A stretch of DNA of 41,157 nucleotides from Phoronis australis (lineage: Eukaryota > Phoronida > Phoronidae), in contig NMRA01000495.1 of the NCBI GenBank assembly GCA_002633005.1, positions 283,411-324,567 of the forward strand. The letters run 5' to 3'. Made by a program: the position numbers and the translations under genes. Position 1 is the stretch's first letter, and each line of letters begins with the position of its first letter. This document shows positions 22,519 to 32,483 of the stretch, one piece after another. The notes under the pieces were generated by a model that was not told the origin of the DNA, did no database searches, and was given only the letters and a program-made list of their open reading frames with translations.

Positions 22519-23118
22519 ATCNAAAGTTTTGCCAAAATTATTTACAGTTTCATTCTTAGACTGCCTGGGTGAGCAAAATGTGTTATTCAGTATCGTACCA
22601 ATCTTGACACGGTAAGAAGTCGACATCCAAAATATAGTCTTACAGGTTTCCTGCTCTAGCATTTAGGTCACCCATTACAACAAAATGACAATCACAAAAT
22701 TTCTGCGACAAATTCAACAACTCTTGGCCAAGATGGGTTACTCCATTTTTCCCTGCGGAGTTTCCATACACTGACGACCCTTCTGGGTTACATAAATAAA
22801 GCAAATAATAACATCGTTGTCCGTCTTAAACAACCTTTTGTCGCCCGTGAATACGATCAAACTTCAACCGTCTAAAATATTTGTCTAAATCATATTTGAT
22901 AAATACACTCACCCCTCCGGAGTTTCTTCCAAATTTCCTTCTCTTTATGTTTTGCACATCAAAACTTACATAGCCTGATACACTAAACTGGTTTGGTTAA
23001 TTTGCCCATGCTTCACTGACTGCTGCTTCATGATACCTAGATACAAAGTCAAGAACCTCAGATTGTCCAATCTCTTTCGCGAGACCATGTGCGTTCAAGC
23101 TCATCAAGGATATGCCGT
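22519..23118 (-). pseudogene. LINE endonuclease relic, N-terminal part
   Basis: Right to left this reads ISLMSLNAHGLAKEIGQ, FVSRYHEAAVSEAWA, GRNSGGVSVFIKYDLDKYF, then CHFVVMGDLNARAGNL and PRQSKNETVNNFGK. These are the ordered motifs of an APE-type endonuclease: N-terminal SLN, an SE-x-W segment with the catalytic Glu, GG-x-SVFI and GDLNAR. Several stops and shifts (for example TAA after GNL) interrupt it. It continues at 21502 after the inserted repeat. An N at 22522 marks the insertion boundary. Confidence 0.7.
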
Positions 23119-23529
23119 TTGTATACAGAGGTGGGCCTTGGCCCCTATCTTATCTGTTGCAGTTAAACACTCTCTTGTTGTCGTCGTCGTACATAATATA
23201 AGTTTTCCTATCGTGAATGTGTTTGTAGTATCGTATGCTTGAATTTTCCATGTCGTTTTCATTCGAGAATTTATACAGTTCCTTTCTGGCATTGCACACT
23301 CTAACTGAGAAATCTTCGGTTATGTGGATGGCTGTGTTTTGGATGTAAATTAAAACCCAACCTTTCCGAACTACTGCTCTTTATCTATTAACTCGAAACG
23401 TTGGGTTTTAATTTTCCCTAAATATAATTTCTGTATCGACGTATCGTTGCGTTTGTTATGCTTGTTGTCAATAACAGCATTTACTTGCTACCCAGTACAA
23501 ACTAAGAAAATCGTCACCTTCTCATTTAC

Positions 23530-23860
23530 CTTGTATCACTAACTGATACGACTGGATTTGCTCAGTACCCTCTTTCCTTGAGTAAGTGATAGAATATCTC
23601 CCAAGATCGGAATACGGCGACTTCAGTTGCTGCCCAATGGTGAGTTCTAATATCTGGCCAATCTCTAATTTTTTCATTATTCGCAGTACATCTCCATCTT
23701 GCATTCCTTCAGCTTCACATACAAATTTTGCAGTCTCTCCTGTTCTGACGCGATTTCTTGGAAGCTCAGTAGTCAAGCTAAGGGCGCACGTGCTTGACTG
23801 GAAAACGCCTAAAATAAAATGTGTGAATAATAGGTGACCAATGGAACAAATCTGTAACAT
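23530..23860 (-). CDS. Ig-superfamily gene, signal peptide and first half of Ig domain 1
   Basis: The frame runs from ATG at 23860 to a donor (ATACAAG|GTAAATG), outgoing phase 1. The first 25 residues (MLQICSIGHLLFTHFILG, then VFQSSTCA) look like a signal peptide with a plausible cut after T-C-A. Then comes an Ig start: RTGETAKFVCEAEG (B strand with cysteine), and SYQLVIQ at the end of strand E. The next exon (14264-14350) supplies DxGxYxC. Alternative: TTTTATTTTAG at 23809-23810 is a good acceptor in the same frame (phase 1), so exon 23530-23808 could follow an upstream exon, and the hydrophobic run would then be a translated pyrimidine tract. A longer in-frame ATG at 24070 adds a Lys/Arg-rich stretch and seems less likely. 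Confidence 0.72.
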
Positions 23861-24130
23861 CCTCAATCTTTCAAATCTTCCGCTAGGTGATATTCCAAAA
23901 GTACATTCCGCCAGCCATGGAGCAAATGGTACCTTTTTACATAAAAGCAGACGAATGTTCTTATACAAGAATTTTCTAGTGGTAGTCCGGGAGCCAAATG
24001 CTGTTTTTTTTTTACTTAACCTGGATTTGCTGGATAATTTTTTCTTTGCTGTTTTATGTTGCCTAGGCATAGATAATCATGATTTAGGAGGATGGCCGTT
24101 CGAAGCCCTTGAACGTTTTTTTTTTAAATT

Positions 24131-24540
24131 TGCAAATTAAGGCCGTCATTAAGCAAAATTCTATTGTTGGTTATAATTTCGTTACTAAGCTCTGCAAGCA
24201 GATTATTTTGATGTTTTCACCCGTATATCTACGGTTAGCGAATTTAACAATGCAGGTTTTTTGGGGAATACGTAGTGAATTTGCATAACTTATGCAAATT
24301 AAGACTGCCATTATTCAAAATTTTACTTATTCTAATAGCTACATGTATGGGTCCAATCATCACAGTGAGTTATCATAGTTACACCTATGTTCCTGTGGTC
24401 CATTAGTTTAATGAAATCAGTTTGCAAGTAGGCGCATGATAATTTTGTATAATTAATGCAAATTAAGGCCACCATTATTCAAAGTTATATTTTTGCTTAT
24501 AACACCCTTACCAAGCATTACAGACAGATGACGTTACACG
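24131..24540. repeat. tandem repeat of about 163 bp with ATGCAAATTAAG motifs
   Basis: TGCAAATTAAG occurs at 24131, 24293 and 24457, and each time is followed by GCC/ACT, CATTATTCAAA-like sequence and then GTTACTAAGC or CTTACCAAGC further on. Spacings of 162 and 164 bp give about two and a half units. Each unit carries an ATGCAAAT-like octamer (TTGCAAAT in the first). It is about 270 bp upstream of the putative start codon of the Ig gene. Confidence 0.75.
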
Positions 24541-25738
24541 GCAACTTTGGGACCCACCAAGTACCGTATCCAATTTGTGCGATAGGGAGTATGAGTTTTG
24601 TTCCTGTTATCTTTCAAGATTGACGCCAATGAGTCATTAGCAGGTAACAGAACGAGGTTTGGGGTTGAGATGATCTAAACAGGGTTTAGTAGGCCTACCC
24701 TTTTAACAAATCGAAAGAACATGTCCCTGGCAGAACCATCACTTAAGTTCATTTTTGTTATCGAAATTCTATGAAACTTGATATCTAAAGTAGTTCTGCT
24801 ACAGAAGCTATTTTAAGCCTGTTGTTATACCGGAGGAAAAACAGCACTCAGTAGTTAACAAAGGAGCAGGATGTTAACCACCAAGGTCAGATCCGGTTTC
24901 ATTGAACAGGAGAAGGCTCAAACAATGGGGTGGGGTTGTGAAGATTCTGGGGGTGTTGTGGCGAGTGTGGGGAACGTTATAGAGAGTTTTAGACTGCTGT
25001 GGCTATTGTGGAGGTGTTCTGAAGTTTGTAGCGTGTTTGTTGTGGTGTTTGGGGGATGTTGTGGCACCTACACGCTTTTATTTACATTTATCGGAGGATA
25101 GACCCCTATAAAATTAACTGGTCTGAACTTCAGGCACATTTTAGGGTTCAAGAAACATCAGTCTCTGTGGGTTGATGCCGGGGGGCAAGGCCCAATTTTA
25201 GCGTGCCCAATTTGACACTCAGCGTTTGATACAAATGAAACGTCGTTGGAGTTTTTGGATGAAAACGCTTTCCTTTTTAGCATGTGATCTTATAGTCCGA
25301 TCAAAGATGATGTACTTTATCACTAAAAAAGGTCTGTACTGGTCTACTCAGATATGTTGTTCCATTAGTCAAGCTTGACCTAAAACGTCACAGTACTGTT
25401 TCTTATGATGAATGTAGTTTGTCCTGGTGACAATAAATAATAACAATGATAATGCTAATAACAGCCGGGCATGGTTTACTTATATAACACGAAATGGTAG
25501 AAGTTCAAAATTGGGTGGCCAGAGAAGGCATAGGCCGCTAATAGCTGACCTCACTGGTTCCCTGCGTGTCCGAACACGCAGGTAACATTCTGTAGCACGC
25601 GTTCTTATCTATCACTGGTAAACTCGACAGTCATTAAAAAAAAAAAAAAAAACANGTAACAGTATAAAAAATAGAACAAAAACGACGCTGAAAACAATCA
25701 TTTTAAACACTGTTCGAGATCCACTTATCTACATTCCA
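24541..25738. other. no gene seen
   Basis: Low-complexity GT-rich sequence near 24900-25090 gives an open frame on the plus strand without any domain. A poly-A run at 25636-25652 with an N at 25655 follows. Otherwise nothing is recognised. Confidence 0.4.
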
Positions 25739-25972
25739 TCACTCAAGTTTGTTCCATTGGGCCTCCTTATTTTCGCGAATTTCAAGCCAGACGTCAGACT
25801 TTGACTCTCGGATTCTCGTGTGCCACCCCTTGTCTTTCCGAATGGAGTAGGCTCTCGCAGCTAGCTTTCCTCGTTTCTGTTTCAAAACTACTGGCAAATC
25901 AGTGCGGAAAACTATGCCTTCCCTTACCTGTCTAACTAAGTGTTGATTATTCACCGCTTGGGGCGCTAGTGT
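25739..25972 (-). pseudogene. short retroelement-like ORF fragment
   Basis: A minus-strand frame reads NNQHLVRQVREGIVFRTDLP, then LKQKRGKLAARAYSIRKDKG and SDVWLEI. The arrangement (a 'VxxDLPxxLxxKRxxL' stretch followed by basic residues and a short VWLEI-like strand) resembles the C-terminal part of ORF1-type proteins in non-LTR elements. No ATG and no flanking domain are visible. A poly-A tract lies at 25636-25652, on the downstream side of the frame as it is read, but as A on the plus strand it has the wrong polarity for a minus-strand tail. Confidence 0.3.
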
Positions 25973-27407
25973 TTCGACCGGTAACCATTGCGGCGAATGG
26001 TAAAATCGCGGAGTGAACTCTCCTATACTCGTACACTCCTTGATAGAACCTCACATGCTCAAGTCGCGGTCAAATCAGGATGGGCATAAATAAGGAAATT
26101 TACTGTATCAACAGATTGGCCAAATAAGAATAAGATACTCATGTGTTGCTACAGTGCACACGTGCACTGTACTTGGTCTATTATTTTCCCACTGTAAATG
26201 CATGAACCAATCAGATCCCCAATGGCGCAAAATTTTCGGAAACAGCTCGATTCTAAAGGAGTCCTGTTACTGCTCTAATTATTTTCAACTTAATGAAGCT
26301 ACTTAATATAAATGTATTAAACACAATTAATGCATTGTAAAAACCAAAAGTTATGCTCTACCAACATTAGACAAAATCAGTACACCCCTTTCTTAAAAAT
26401 GAGTTAAAAGTTAAGAACAAAGGACGCAAGTTCCCATCACTTGTAACGTCGATTTTCGACATTGAAGTTGGGGAGGAACATCAGTCTGTCTACAGCAACA
26501 CGGCATCGTACGAAGGCGACGATTTTCGAAATTTGATTAGTTTTTGTTGTATGTCTTTTTTCCCTACGGTTCAGGGTTACTTCTGAATCCAGGAACAAGA
26601 ACTGAAAGAGGCAGGGCTCGTGATAACATTGGTCTTGGAGAACGGTAACATTTATGTAAGGTGTCACAACTGTCATCGATATTGTCATCTCCTCTGTTTT
26701 CATACCAACCTTCCCATATGAAAACTTGAATGAAGAGGACCTTCAGTAGGTCTACATTAGTGAGCACGGAAAACTGTGTAACTTATGTTGAATTATTCAA
26801 CGGTTCTTTTAAGAACCAATTCACGCTATACCTAAGGCTCATGCACAGTGCAATTAACTCAACACTTCCCAGAAGAACTGCTCACTTGAGAATGTTAAAT
26901 AAAAACACGCAAAGGTTAAACTAGTCAAATCGTCGCAGTGGCGCATTATTTAATTGGATCAAATTGATATTTTTCTTAATCAAAAACGTTATACATTGTA
27001 TAAGTATCTTTTGCACTCACATATACTCCTTGGAATTTGTTCCCAAACATGCTTTTCAAATGACTTGACAGTCAACTGCTGAAAGTTACTACATCAGTAC
27101 AACACCTAACATTTTTCGTCAAGTGGTTCCAGTACAACTCCCTGTTTGTTGTTTAATCGAGTTTGTCCCATGTTGTTGTATTGGGCCGTGTAACCGTCAA
27201 TAGGCCCCCCTCTGACATTATAGGGGTAGCTTCCAAATAGTAAAACATTGCAATGGGCAAGGACCAATACCTTTACATTCTTGAAAACTTCAATACCAAA
27301 GAATTTAATTGGAAAGTGAACAGCGTGACTGAGTTTTCCCTGCCGAGCCTGGGTAGCCTAACAATACTTGACGAGGAGCTACAATCGATAACATTTACCA
27401 ATCTTAC
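25973..27407. other. largely featureless, one candidate exon
   Basis: A minus-strand stretch 27022-27081 lies between an acceptor (AACTTTCAG) and a GTGAGT donor and is open in phase 0 (QLTVKSFEKHVWEQIPRSI), which could follow the THAP exon at 27408. It lacks the C-x2-H expected there, so I do not call it. A 20-bp near-palindrome sits at 26151-26170. Elsewhere nothing is recognised. Confidence 0.35.
26151..26170. repeat. 20-bp palindrome containing an E-box
   Basis: ACAGTGCAC and GTGCACTGT are perfect inverted arms around a 2-base centre, and CACGTG lies at 26159-26164. It may be a protein-binding site or simple chance. Confidence 0.4.
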
Positions 27408-27560
27408 CCGAAAATATTTCCCTTCGTCGCGACGAATGGCAACTACCCAACGCTTCCGAACATCTGCGTCCTTCCGGAAAGTAAAAAAAGAGAGTCGATG
27501 GTCTGCATTATTCCTATCGCCGTTCGAGCAATGCGGGACACAACAATGCCGATTAGCCAT
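27408..27560 (-). CDS. THAP-domain protein, first exon
   Basis: An ATG-started 153-bp exon (51 codons) ends at TTTCGG|GTAAGA in phase 0. The protein begins MANRHCCVPHCSNGDRNN, continues RLSFFTFRKDADVRKRWVVA and ends RRDEGKYFR. C-x4-C after a short N-terminus, the F-x-F/FR...RxxW core and the VAIRR helix are the first half of a THAP zinc finger, a DNA-binding fold. The second half (C-x2-H, AVPTIF-like tail) should lie in the next exon to the left, which I could not identify with confidence. The frame is intact, unlike the two THAP relics elsewhere in the window. It starts only 54 bp from an OTU frame on the opposite strand. Host gene or young transposon gene cannot be told apart. Confidence 0.65.
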
Positions 27561-27581
27561 TGTTTACTGGAGCTATCGTAG

Positions 27582-28199
27582 CGAGCCTCGTTTTGGAACG
27601 CGCCTCCCGTCGTTGTGAATAGGGTCTATGTTCCAAGTGCTCAGATCTGCTCGCCTGCTGTGGAAGTGGCAAACTCACTGACGTCGAACGCCGTCGAAAT
27701 ACCGTCGACGGTTAGAGAAATACAAACGTCGGGGGATGGACGCTGTCTTTTCCGCAGTTTAGTAATCTCTATGGAGATGGATCTCCAAGACGCTGAGAGA
27801 GAGCAGCATGGACGACCATTAGATCCTCTCATGGATTTATATGAGACCACCCAAGCTGATGGCCTGAGAGGGAAAGTGATCACTTACATGTGCCAGAACA
27901 TCGATGAATACGAGGGGTTGGATACGGAGGTAATCAATGGGAACCTACCGAGGGAACTGCGATACAACTCGATAAAAGAACGCATAGCTGCCATGACTGA
28001 CCTGACGTGCGTGGCAGGAGAACTAGAGTATGCGACATTAAGCAAAGTGATTGAAACACTTAGAGTGCTAAATTTTTACAATGCTGTTATCGCACAATAC
28101 GGAATCGGAACGCTTGAGAAGGAGCCCCTCATTGTACGATTTACAAGGATTGGTGACATGGTCACTATACAAGTGTTCTGCAGGACAAGACAGTTCTAG
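27582..28199 (+). CDS. OTU-type cysteine protease-like protein, truncated
   Basis: Open from a stop at 27579-27581 to TAG at 28197-28199. REIQTSGDGRCLFRSLV contains the OTU active-site motif DGxCLFR (Asp and the catalytic Cys at 27744-27746). Further matches to the fold are QADGLRGKVITYMCQN, then RELRYNSIKERIAAM and VAGELEYATLSKVIETL. The C-terminal His motif of OTU proteases is missing: the frame ends after TIQVFCRTRQF. The only ATGs lie downstream of the active-site Cys (27771), so the start is in an upstream exon, non-ATG or lost. OTU domains remove ubiquitin and are common as parts of transposon polyproteins. It is probably a decayed mobile-element gene, although the frame is clean for 205 codons. 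Confidence 0.55.
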   Translation, partial: RASFWNAPPVVVNRVYVPSAQICSPAVEVANSLTSNAVEIPSTVREIQTSGDGRCLFRSLVISMEMDLQDAEREQHGRPLDPLMDLYETTQADGLRGKVITYMCQNIDEYEGLDTEVINGNLPRELRYNSIKERIAAMTDLTCVAGELEYATLSKVIETLRVLNFYNAVIAQYGIGTLEKEPLIVRFTRIGDMVTIQVFCRTRQF

Positions 28200-28205
28200 A
28201 GTAAG

Positions 28206-28549
28206 AGGAAATCGAAGCCATCATAAGACAACTGTCGCCATTGCCGAGCTCATCTCGGCACTCGACATCGAGGGCAGAAACAGCGTTGTCATCACTTCAT
28301 CACCCTACAAGAGAAAGTTAGAAGGAAAAAAAGGCGAAAAAGACATCACAGTGAGCGAAGGAAAAAGCACAGAAAAAAAACCGCAAATGTAAACCCCAAG
28401 AGTTTGACGAGATGTGTCTGGTGTGCGGAGAGTCATACAGTTGTTCAAGACCTCGGGAAGTGTGGCTGCAGCGCCAGAAGTGTTACAACTGGGCACATGA
28501 GGCCTACACACCTGGTTTGCCCATCTTCGTGTGTCCCACCTGCGAATAA
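28206..28549 (+). pseudogene. C-terminal tail of a pogo/DDE_1-type transposase, frameshifted
   Basis: One frame gives AELISALDIEGRNSVVITSS followed by PYKRKLEGKKGEK; after a run of A at about 28372-28381 the frame must shift to give CKPQEFDEMCLVCGESYSC, then EVWLQRQKCYNWAHEA and PIFVCPTCE, ending at TAA 28547-28549. CxxC...W-x2-Q-x3-C-x2-W-x-H...C-x2-C is the PHD-like zinc finger found at the end of many pogo/Tigger-type transposases in invertebrates; one expected Cys (after WLQ) reads Arg, and another (after HEA) reads Tyr. An AATAAA follows at 28606. The DDE catalytic core is absent; the OTU frame lies immediately upstream instead. Confidence 0.6.
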
Positions 28550-28605
28550 TTATAACGACTGTTACTGTGCTACGATAAATTTAAGGTAGTTGTTGTGGTT
28601 TGTTG

Positions 28606-28611
28606 AATAAA
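28606..28611 (+). terminator. polyadenylation signal AATAAA
   Basis: AATAAA lies 57 bp after the stop codon of the transposase tail at 28549 and would serve a plus-strand transcript ending near 28630. The sequence after it includes T-rich stretches. The match is short and common in AT-rich DNA. Confidence 0.3.
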
Positions 28612-30732
28612 GTAATGCGCATTTCTTATGATGTGCGTTTTTCTATAAATACACCAGCTTGTTAGCATGCAGTACTTGACGATTGACATTTTAGTGAACA
28701 TAACACAACTTAACCACACATAAATTGATATTTTTAAACTTTTATAGAAAGTTTATTTAACTGTGCATACTTGGGGTACTGTGTCAATCAGACATGGGGC
28801 ATAACGTCCATGACAGGCCTCTTGCCTCCTGTGAAAAGGCGTTTTGCCCCGGGCAAGGGGCAAAAAGGCCAAATTTAATTTTTTAGTTTTTGATCTGTGA
28901 TTTTTTTACGGTTAAGAATACCGGCGTATGTTCGACATATAATGTAGAGTCATCTAAACCAAATCAAAGGCAGTTATTTCGAAGTATTTCTGAAACCTAT
29001 TGAGGAAGAAAAACAGGTTTTTGATTAACAGGGGAGTTTTTCCCCATGTTACTCTACTCTTTTGCAGGTTATTGTGAAATTTTACAGTGTTATATAAATG
29101 TGGCAACAACTGTCTACGACGTTTGGACGACATCTCTGACTACTGTTGCGCCCCTAAGTGGCCACTTTAGTTTTTACGTCTGTCTGTTTCTTTTGGGTTC
29201 CTTGAAGGATTTTCGTGATATTTGACTAACAAGTTTCTGTTATGAAGGCGACAGCACTGTGCAGGTCAAATTGTCACATCGTACCAAATTGCCACAGCTT
29301 CAAAACTCTGACCCTTTGGGCCAGGGTTGCAGACCCTAATTGTCTAAACAATTTTGTGTTTCTGTGTCAGTTTGGGCCTGCACCATAGTACAGGCTCCAA
29401 TTGNTCAAAATTTTACGCTAGTGTGAATAATTTTGAAAAAAATGACAATCACTCATCCCTATCCAAGTCCACTGACACTGACTGAAGAGCAACAATTTCT
29501 TCGACTTCTCACCGAGTGATTCAGCCCTATCGAAGATTGTTCTCTCTTGCAGTAATATTCAGCTGCTTGCACCCCGATCCACTGGCTTTGCAGATACAAG
29601 ACATTGTTGTGCGATTAAGCTAATCCGGACTGTTTTCTTCAAGTTCTGTTTAAATTGTTCCAATCCAACGACTTGGAATCCAACGTAACCGTATTCGCGA
29701 TGGGTCGATCATGAAACTCATCTGGCGACGAGTTGCTGTCGTCATACGACTCGTCGCTGTCACGAAATTCCTCCTTGTCTCCATCAACAAATGTGCTCTT
29801 TGATGAGTTCAGTTAATTCTCGCTGATCTTGATACGGCAGTCAGAGGCAAGAGTTAATCACTGAGATATCAGCTACACAGCGACCAGGCATCTTACTGTC
29901 TTGAAAACATGCCGTGACCTCGCGACCCCACAATTTCACACCCACTTAACTAGTTCTAGCGAATGAGGTCAGCGATGCATTGGGTTAAAAGGTCGTTGCT
30001 AGCTAAAAGACTGGTGAGTGACACTTCTGTTAAAAATACCCCGAATGCAAAAAGTGAAATAACGACTGATGATTGTACGAAAAACTCAAAGAGCTTACTA
30101 CATGCATAATGAGCCGAGTTTGACCTTTCTGTTGATGTGTTTACGAGCGAATTGGGTCATCGGAAGACTGAGCAATGAGGACACGAAAACCGGCAAATTT
30201 CGATGAAAATTTCACGAGATATGCAAAATGAAATAAATAAGATTTAAAATGAAGTTTGCTTGTTTTAAAGTATTGTTTTGTGAAGTAGAATGAATAAATA
30301 ATCATAATCTGCAATAAAAAATTTGACCTAATTTTAACCGATAGCGACTGTTTGCAGTCTGGTCGGGAAATAGAGTTTCCGACTTAAAGAGTTCCCACCA
30401 TGACCCTGTGTCTCAAAAAGGAATTTTATTATTACATCTTAACAGATTTAATAGCCTTTAGTACACCTGTTGCTACGAAACAATCTAAAAATTTTAAAAA
30501 TATATTTTTCTGTTATCGAGTTTGTACGCAATGGGTGGAAGACCGCCTCAGCCGTTGTTGTTTTACCAGTGCGATACTGAGGAGTTGTGAAGAAAGTCCG
30601 CGTGGAGCCGTCTTTTTCAGACATGAAAAGGTGCGTTTGTGGAAACTGTGGTAACAACAACTTGACTGTGAACGTCTTAGTGTTCAAATTTCCTAAATAC
30701 GTGAAAGTTGCACAAAAATGGCATCGGTTTGT
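28612..30732. other. no gene seen; one satellite-like unit
   Basis: AT-rich sequence. Apart from the inverted satellite unit at 29105-29225 and a G/C-rich patch near 28830-28870 (GCCCCGGGCAAGGGGC), I see no exon or element. An N is present at 29404. Confidence 0.4.
29105..29225 (-). repeat. single dispersed unit related to the 17.3-18.9 kb satellite
   Basis: In reverse complement it reads ATCACGAAAATCCTTCAAGG, then ACAGACAGACGTAAAAACT and GGCCACTTAGGGGCGCAAC. The block order (ATGAAAATCC, GACAGA..GTAAAAA, GCCACTAGGGG) is that of one satellite unit. This shows the unit also occurs singly. Confidence 0.6.
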
Positions 30733-30871
30733 CATGGGCGGCGCACCATAGGGGCCTAGGGTAGGGCTATAGCCCCCCAGTTTTTCAGGGCTAAGCCGCC
30801 CATGGTCTATAGGCGGTGCAACACAGGAGGGCTGGGGGGGGTTAGCTTTTTTCAGTGCTGCGCCACCCATG
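30733..30871. mobile_element. 139-bp MITE-like element
   Basis: The ends CATGGGCGGCGCACC (30733-30747) and GCTGCGCCACCCATG (30857-30871) are inverted repeats matching at 13 of 15 positions. Between them lie GC-rich blocks with C and G runs and a second internal GCCGCCCATGG. No coding capacity. The flanks do not show an obvious target duplication. Confidence 0.55.
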
Positions 30872-31700
30872 ATTGTGCGTCGAACAAGAGTGTGGAGTGT
30901 CAGTGTGGAACATGAGATTCAGTTTGGCGTGAGCCACACTTTGATCCGCATATTTCAAAGAATCGTGTTTCGACCGCACACATAAGCGGCGTTACAATGA
31001 AGGACTCACCACCAAGTAAGTGCATTTGCAAATTTTGTAAATAAAGAACAAACTACTTCCATTCTAAGGCGAGTGATTTTATGGTATTCGATTCATATTG
31101 GCTAACTGAAACCTGAAAAAGTAAGAAAATGCATGGTGGGAACTCTTTAAGACTCATTTTGTGGTGGTTGATTATCCTAGTTCACTCAGTCGTGTTTGCC
31201 CGAACTCCAAGATTTCAACGATATCAAAATATCGTCGAAGTAGCAATTTACCGCATGGTGAAATGAGTAATTATCAGGTGAACGGTGACGAGTACTAACT
31301 AATGAGTGCGCTGAAAAACTAGTAGACGCTCATCGGTTTACTGACCGACTTGGTCACCAGGGTCATATTCATTGAATATATAGTTTTACCCGCATTTAGG
31401 CCGAGCAACCACAACAGCGTAGATTTTGTGGACGCGTTCATCTTAATTCTTACGTGTTGACTCAACTTCGAATACAAAGATTTATTTTCCATACAAATTC
31501 GCCACTCATCAGGGACATACACTTTCTGGTTCATGAACTCTTGTAACCTGTGGCAAATTTTACACTGTCCGTGTGACGTCAGCAGCAGCAGCGGCAGCGA
31601 CAGCGGCAGCAGAACGTAGGTCAAGGTGCTTGGTCAAGATTCTCCATTCTGACCTCCTCTGTGCTGGCTGGTCGTGACCTTACTCTTGCGGTTGTAAGTA

Positions 31701-31776
31701 TTCGCGCAAACTAAACCACGATTGTAGATGCGCATAGCACCGAATATGGGGGGAGGTCGGGAGGGGGGCAAACCCC
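31701..31776 (-). repeat. fragment of repeat family R
   Basis: In reverse complement this matches the right-hand portion of family R: a CCTCCCGACCTCC-like run, ATTCGGTGCTATG, CATCTACAATCGTGGTTT and GCGC, as at 22420-22470 and 34230-34270. Only about 76 bp remain. Confidence 0.65.
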
Positions 31777-31880
31777 AGCTGCTGTCCAGGCTGGTCAAGA
31801 GAGAACCATCGGCGCTAGTTTAATCTTCCAGCGATTCCTGATGGTATCCCGTTCAGATTACTTGTCTCTTGACAGGAAAT

Positions 31881-32369
31881 GGTGAGCTTCGAGCTCAGTC
31901 CATACCCACCGCTCCCCTTTGAGGACAACCTGATCTTGAGGAAGGCTGACAAACCTCAGGTGGCTCAAGCCCTTTTATAACCACTGTTCCAAGGCCCATG
32001 CACGTGATGGAGCACAAAACTCCACACCATCAGTACGTCTCCAGACTGAAAGGTATGTGCTTGATGCGGGATCTTTGCTCCACAAGCTCAAATGGAAGAA
32101 GGGAGATACGTACGGAAAAATTGCCGGAGCGTATGCTGACTTCACGGCAAAGCACTATGAGGCAGCCACTGTTGTCTTTGATGGCTATGATGCAGTTCCT
32201 TCGATAAAGGAAAACACTCGGCAGAGACGGCGACAGGCCAGACGCTATCCGACTGTGAACTTCACCGGAAAAACGGAATTTGCTGGTTGAGAGAGATGAA
32301 TTCCTATCCATCGGCAGTAACATGCAACAGCTGATCGCCTTAATAAGTGACCAGGTGCAGAAAGTGTGA
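31881..32369 (+). pseudogene. FEN/PIN-like nuclease-family relic
   Basis: It starts ATG GTG with MVSFELSPYPPLPFEDN and ILRKADKPQVAQALL before TAA; another frame continues YVLDAGSLLHKLKWKKGDTY, GKIAGAYADFTAKHYEAATV and VFDGYDAVPSIKENTRQRRR, then VNFTG and, after a stop, RDEFLSIGSNMQQLIALISD. The order (VxDGGxLLHxxxWxKGxTYxxI, KYxxAxVVFDGY, xSxKxxxxxRR, xxxFLxNxxNKxxxIxxLxxxL) is that of a family of single-copy-looking invertebrate proteins with a FEN/PIN-like nuclease fold. I know it mainly from repeated, element-associated genes. Stops and at least one frameshift break this copy, and the C-terminal acidic motif is absent. Confidence 0.55.
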
Positions 32370-32483
32370 TGCACAGCCGCTCAGGGTGAAGGGGGATGCT
32401 GGTGTGTGTATGAAAACCTCTTTCAAACACAACTCTGTGTTACGGTTTTACGTGGGTTTATTCTAGAGATCTACAAGATACAT

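Noticed and set aside
23811-24070. Lys/Arg-rich N-terminal extension of the first Ig exon from an upstream ATG
   Set aside because: It would place the hydrophobic leader internally; a start at 23860 or an acceptor at 23809 explains the exon better.
30448-30870. A 140-codon minus-strand frame
   Set aside because: It runs through the MITE at 30733-30871 and its GC-rich repeats; no recognisable protein pattern.
31319-31624. A 101-codon minus-strand frame with a signal-peptide-like leucine run
   Set aside because: The first codon is TTG, not ATG, and the hydrophobic run comes from a CAG/CGG-type repeat; no splice site or domain.
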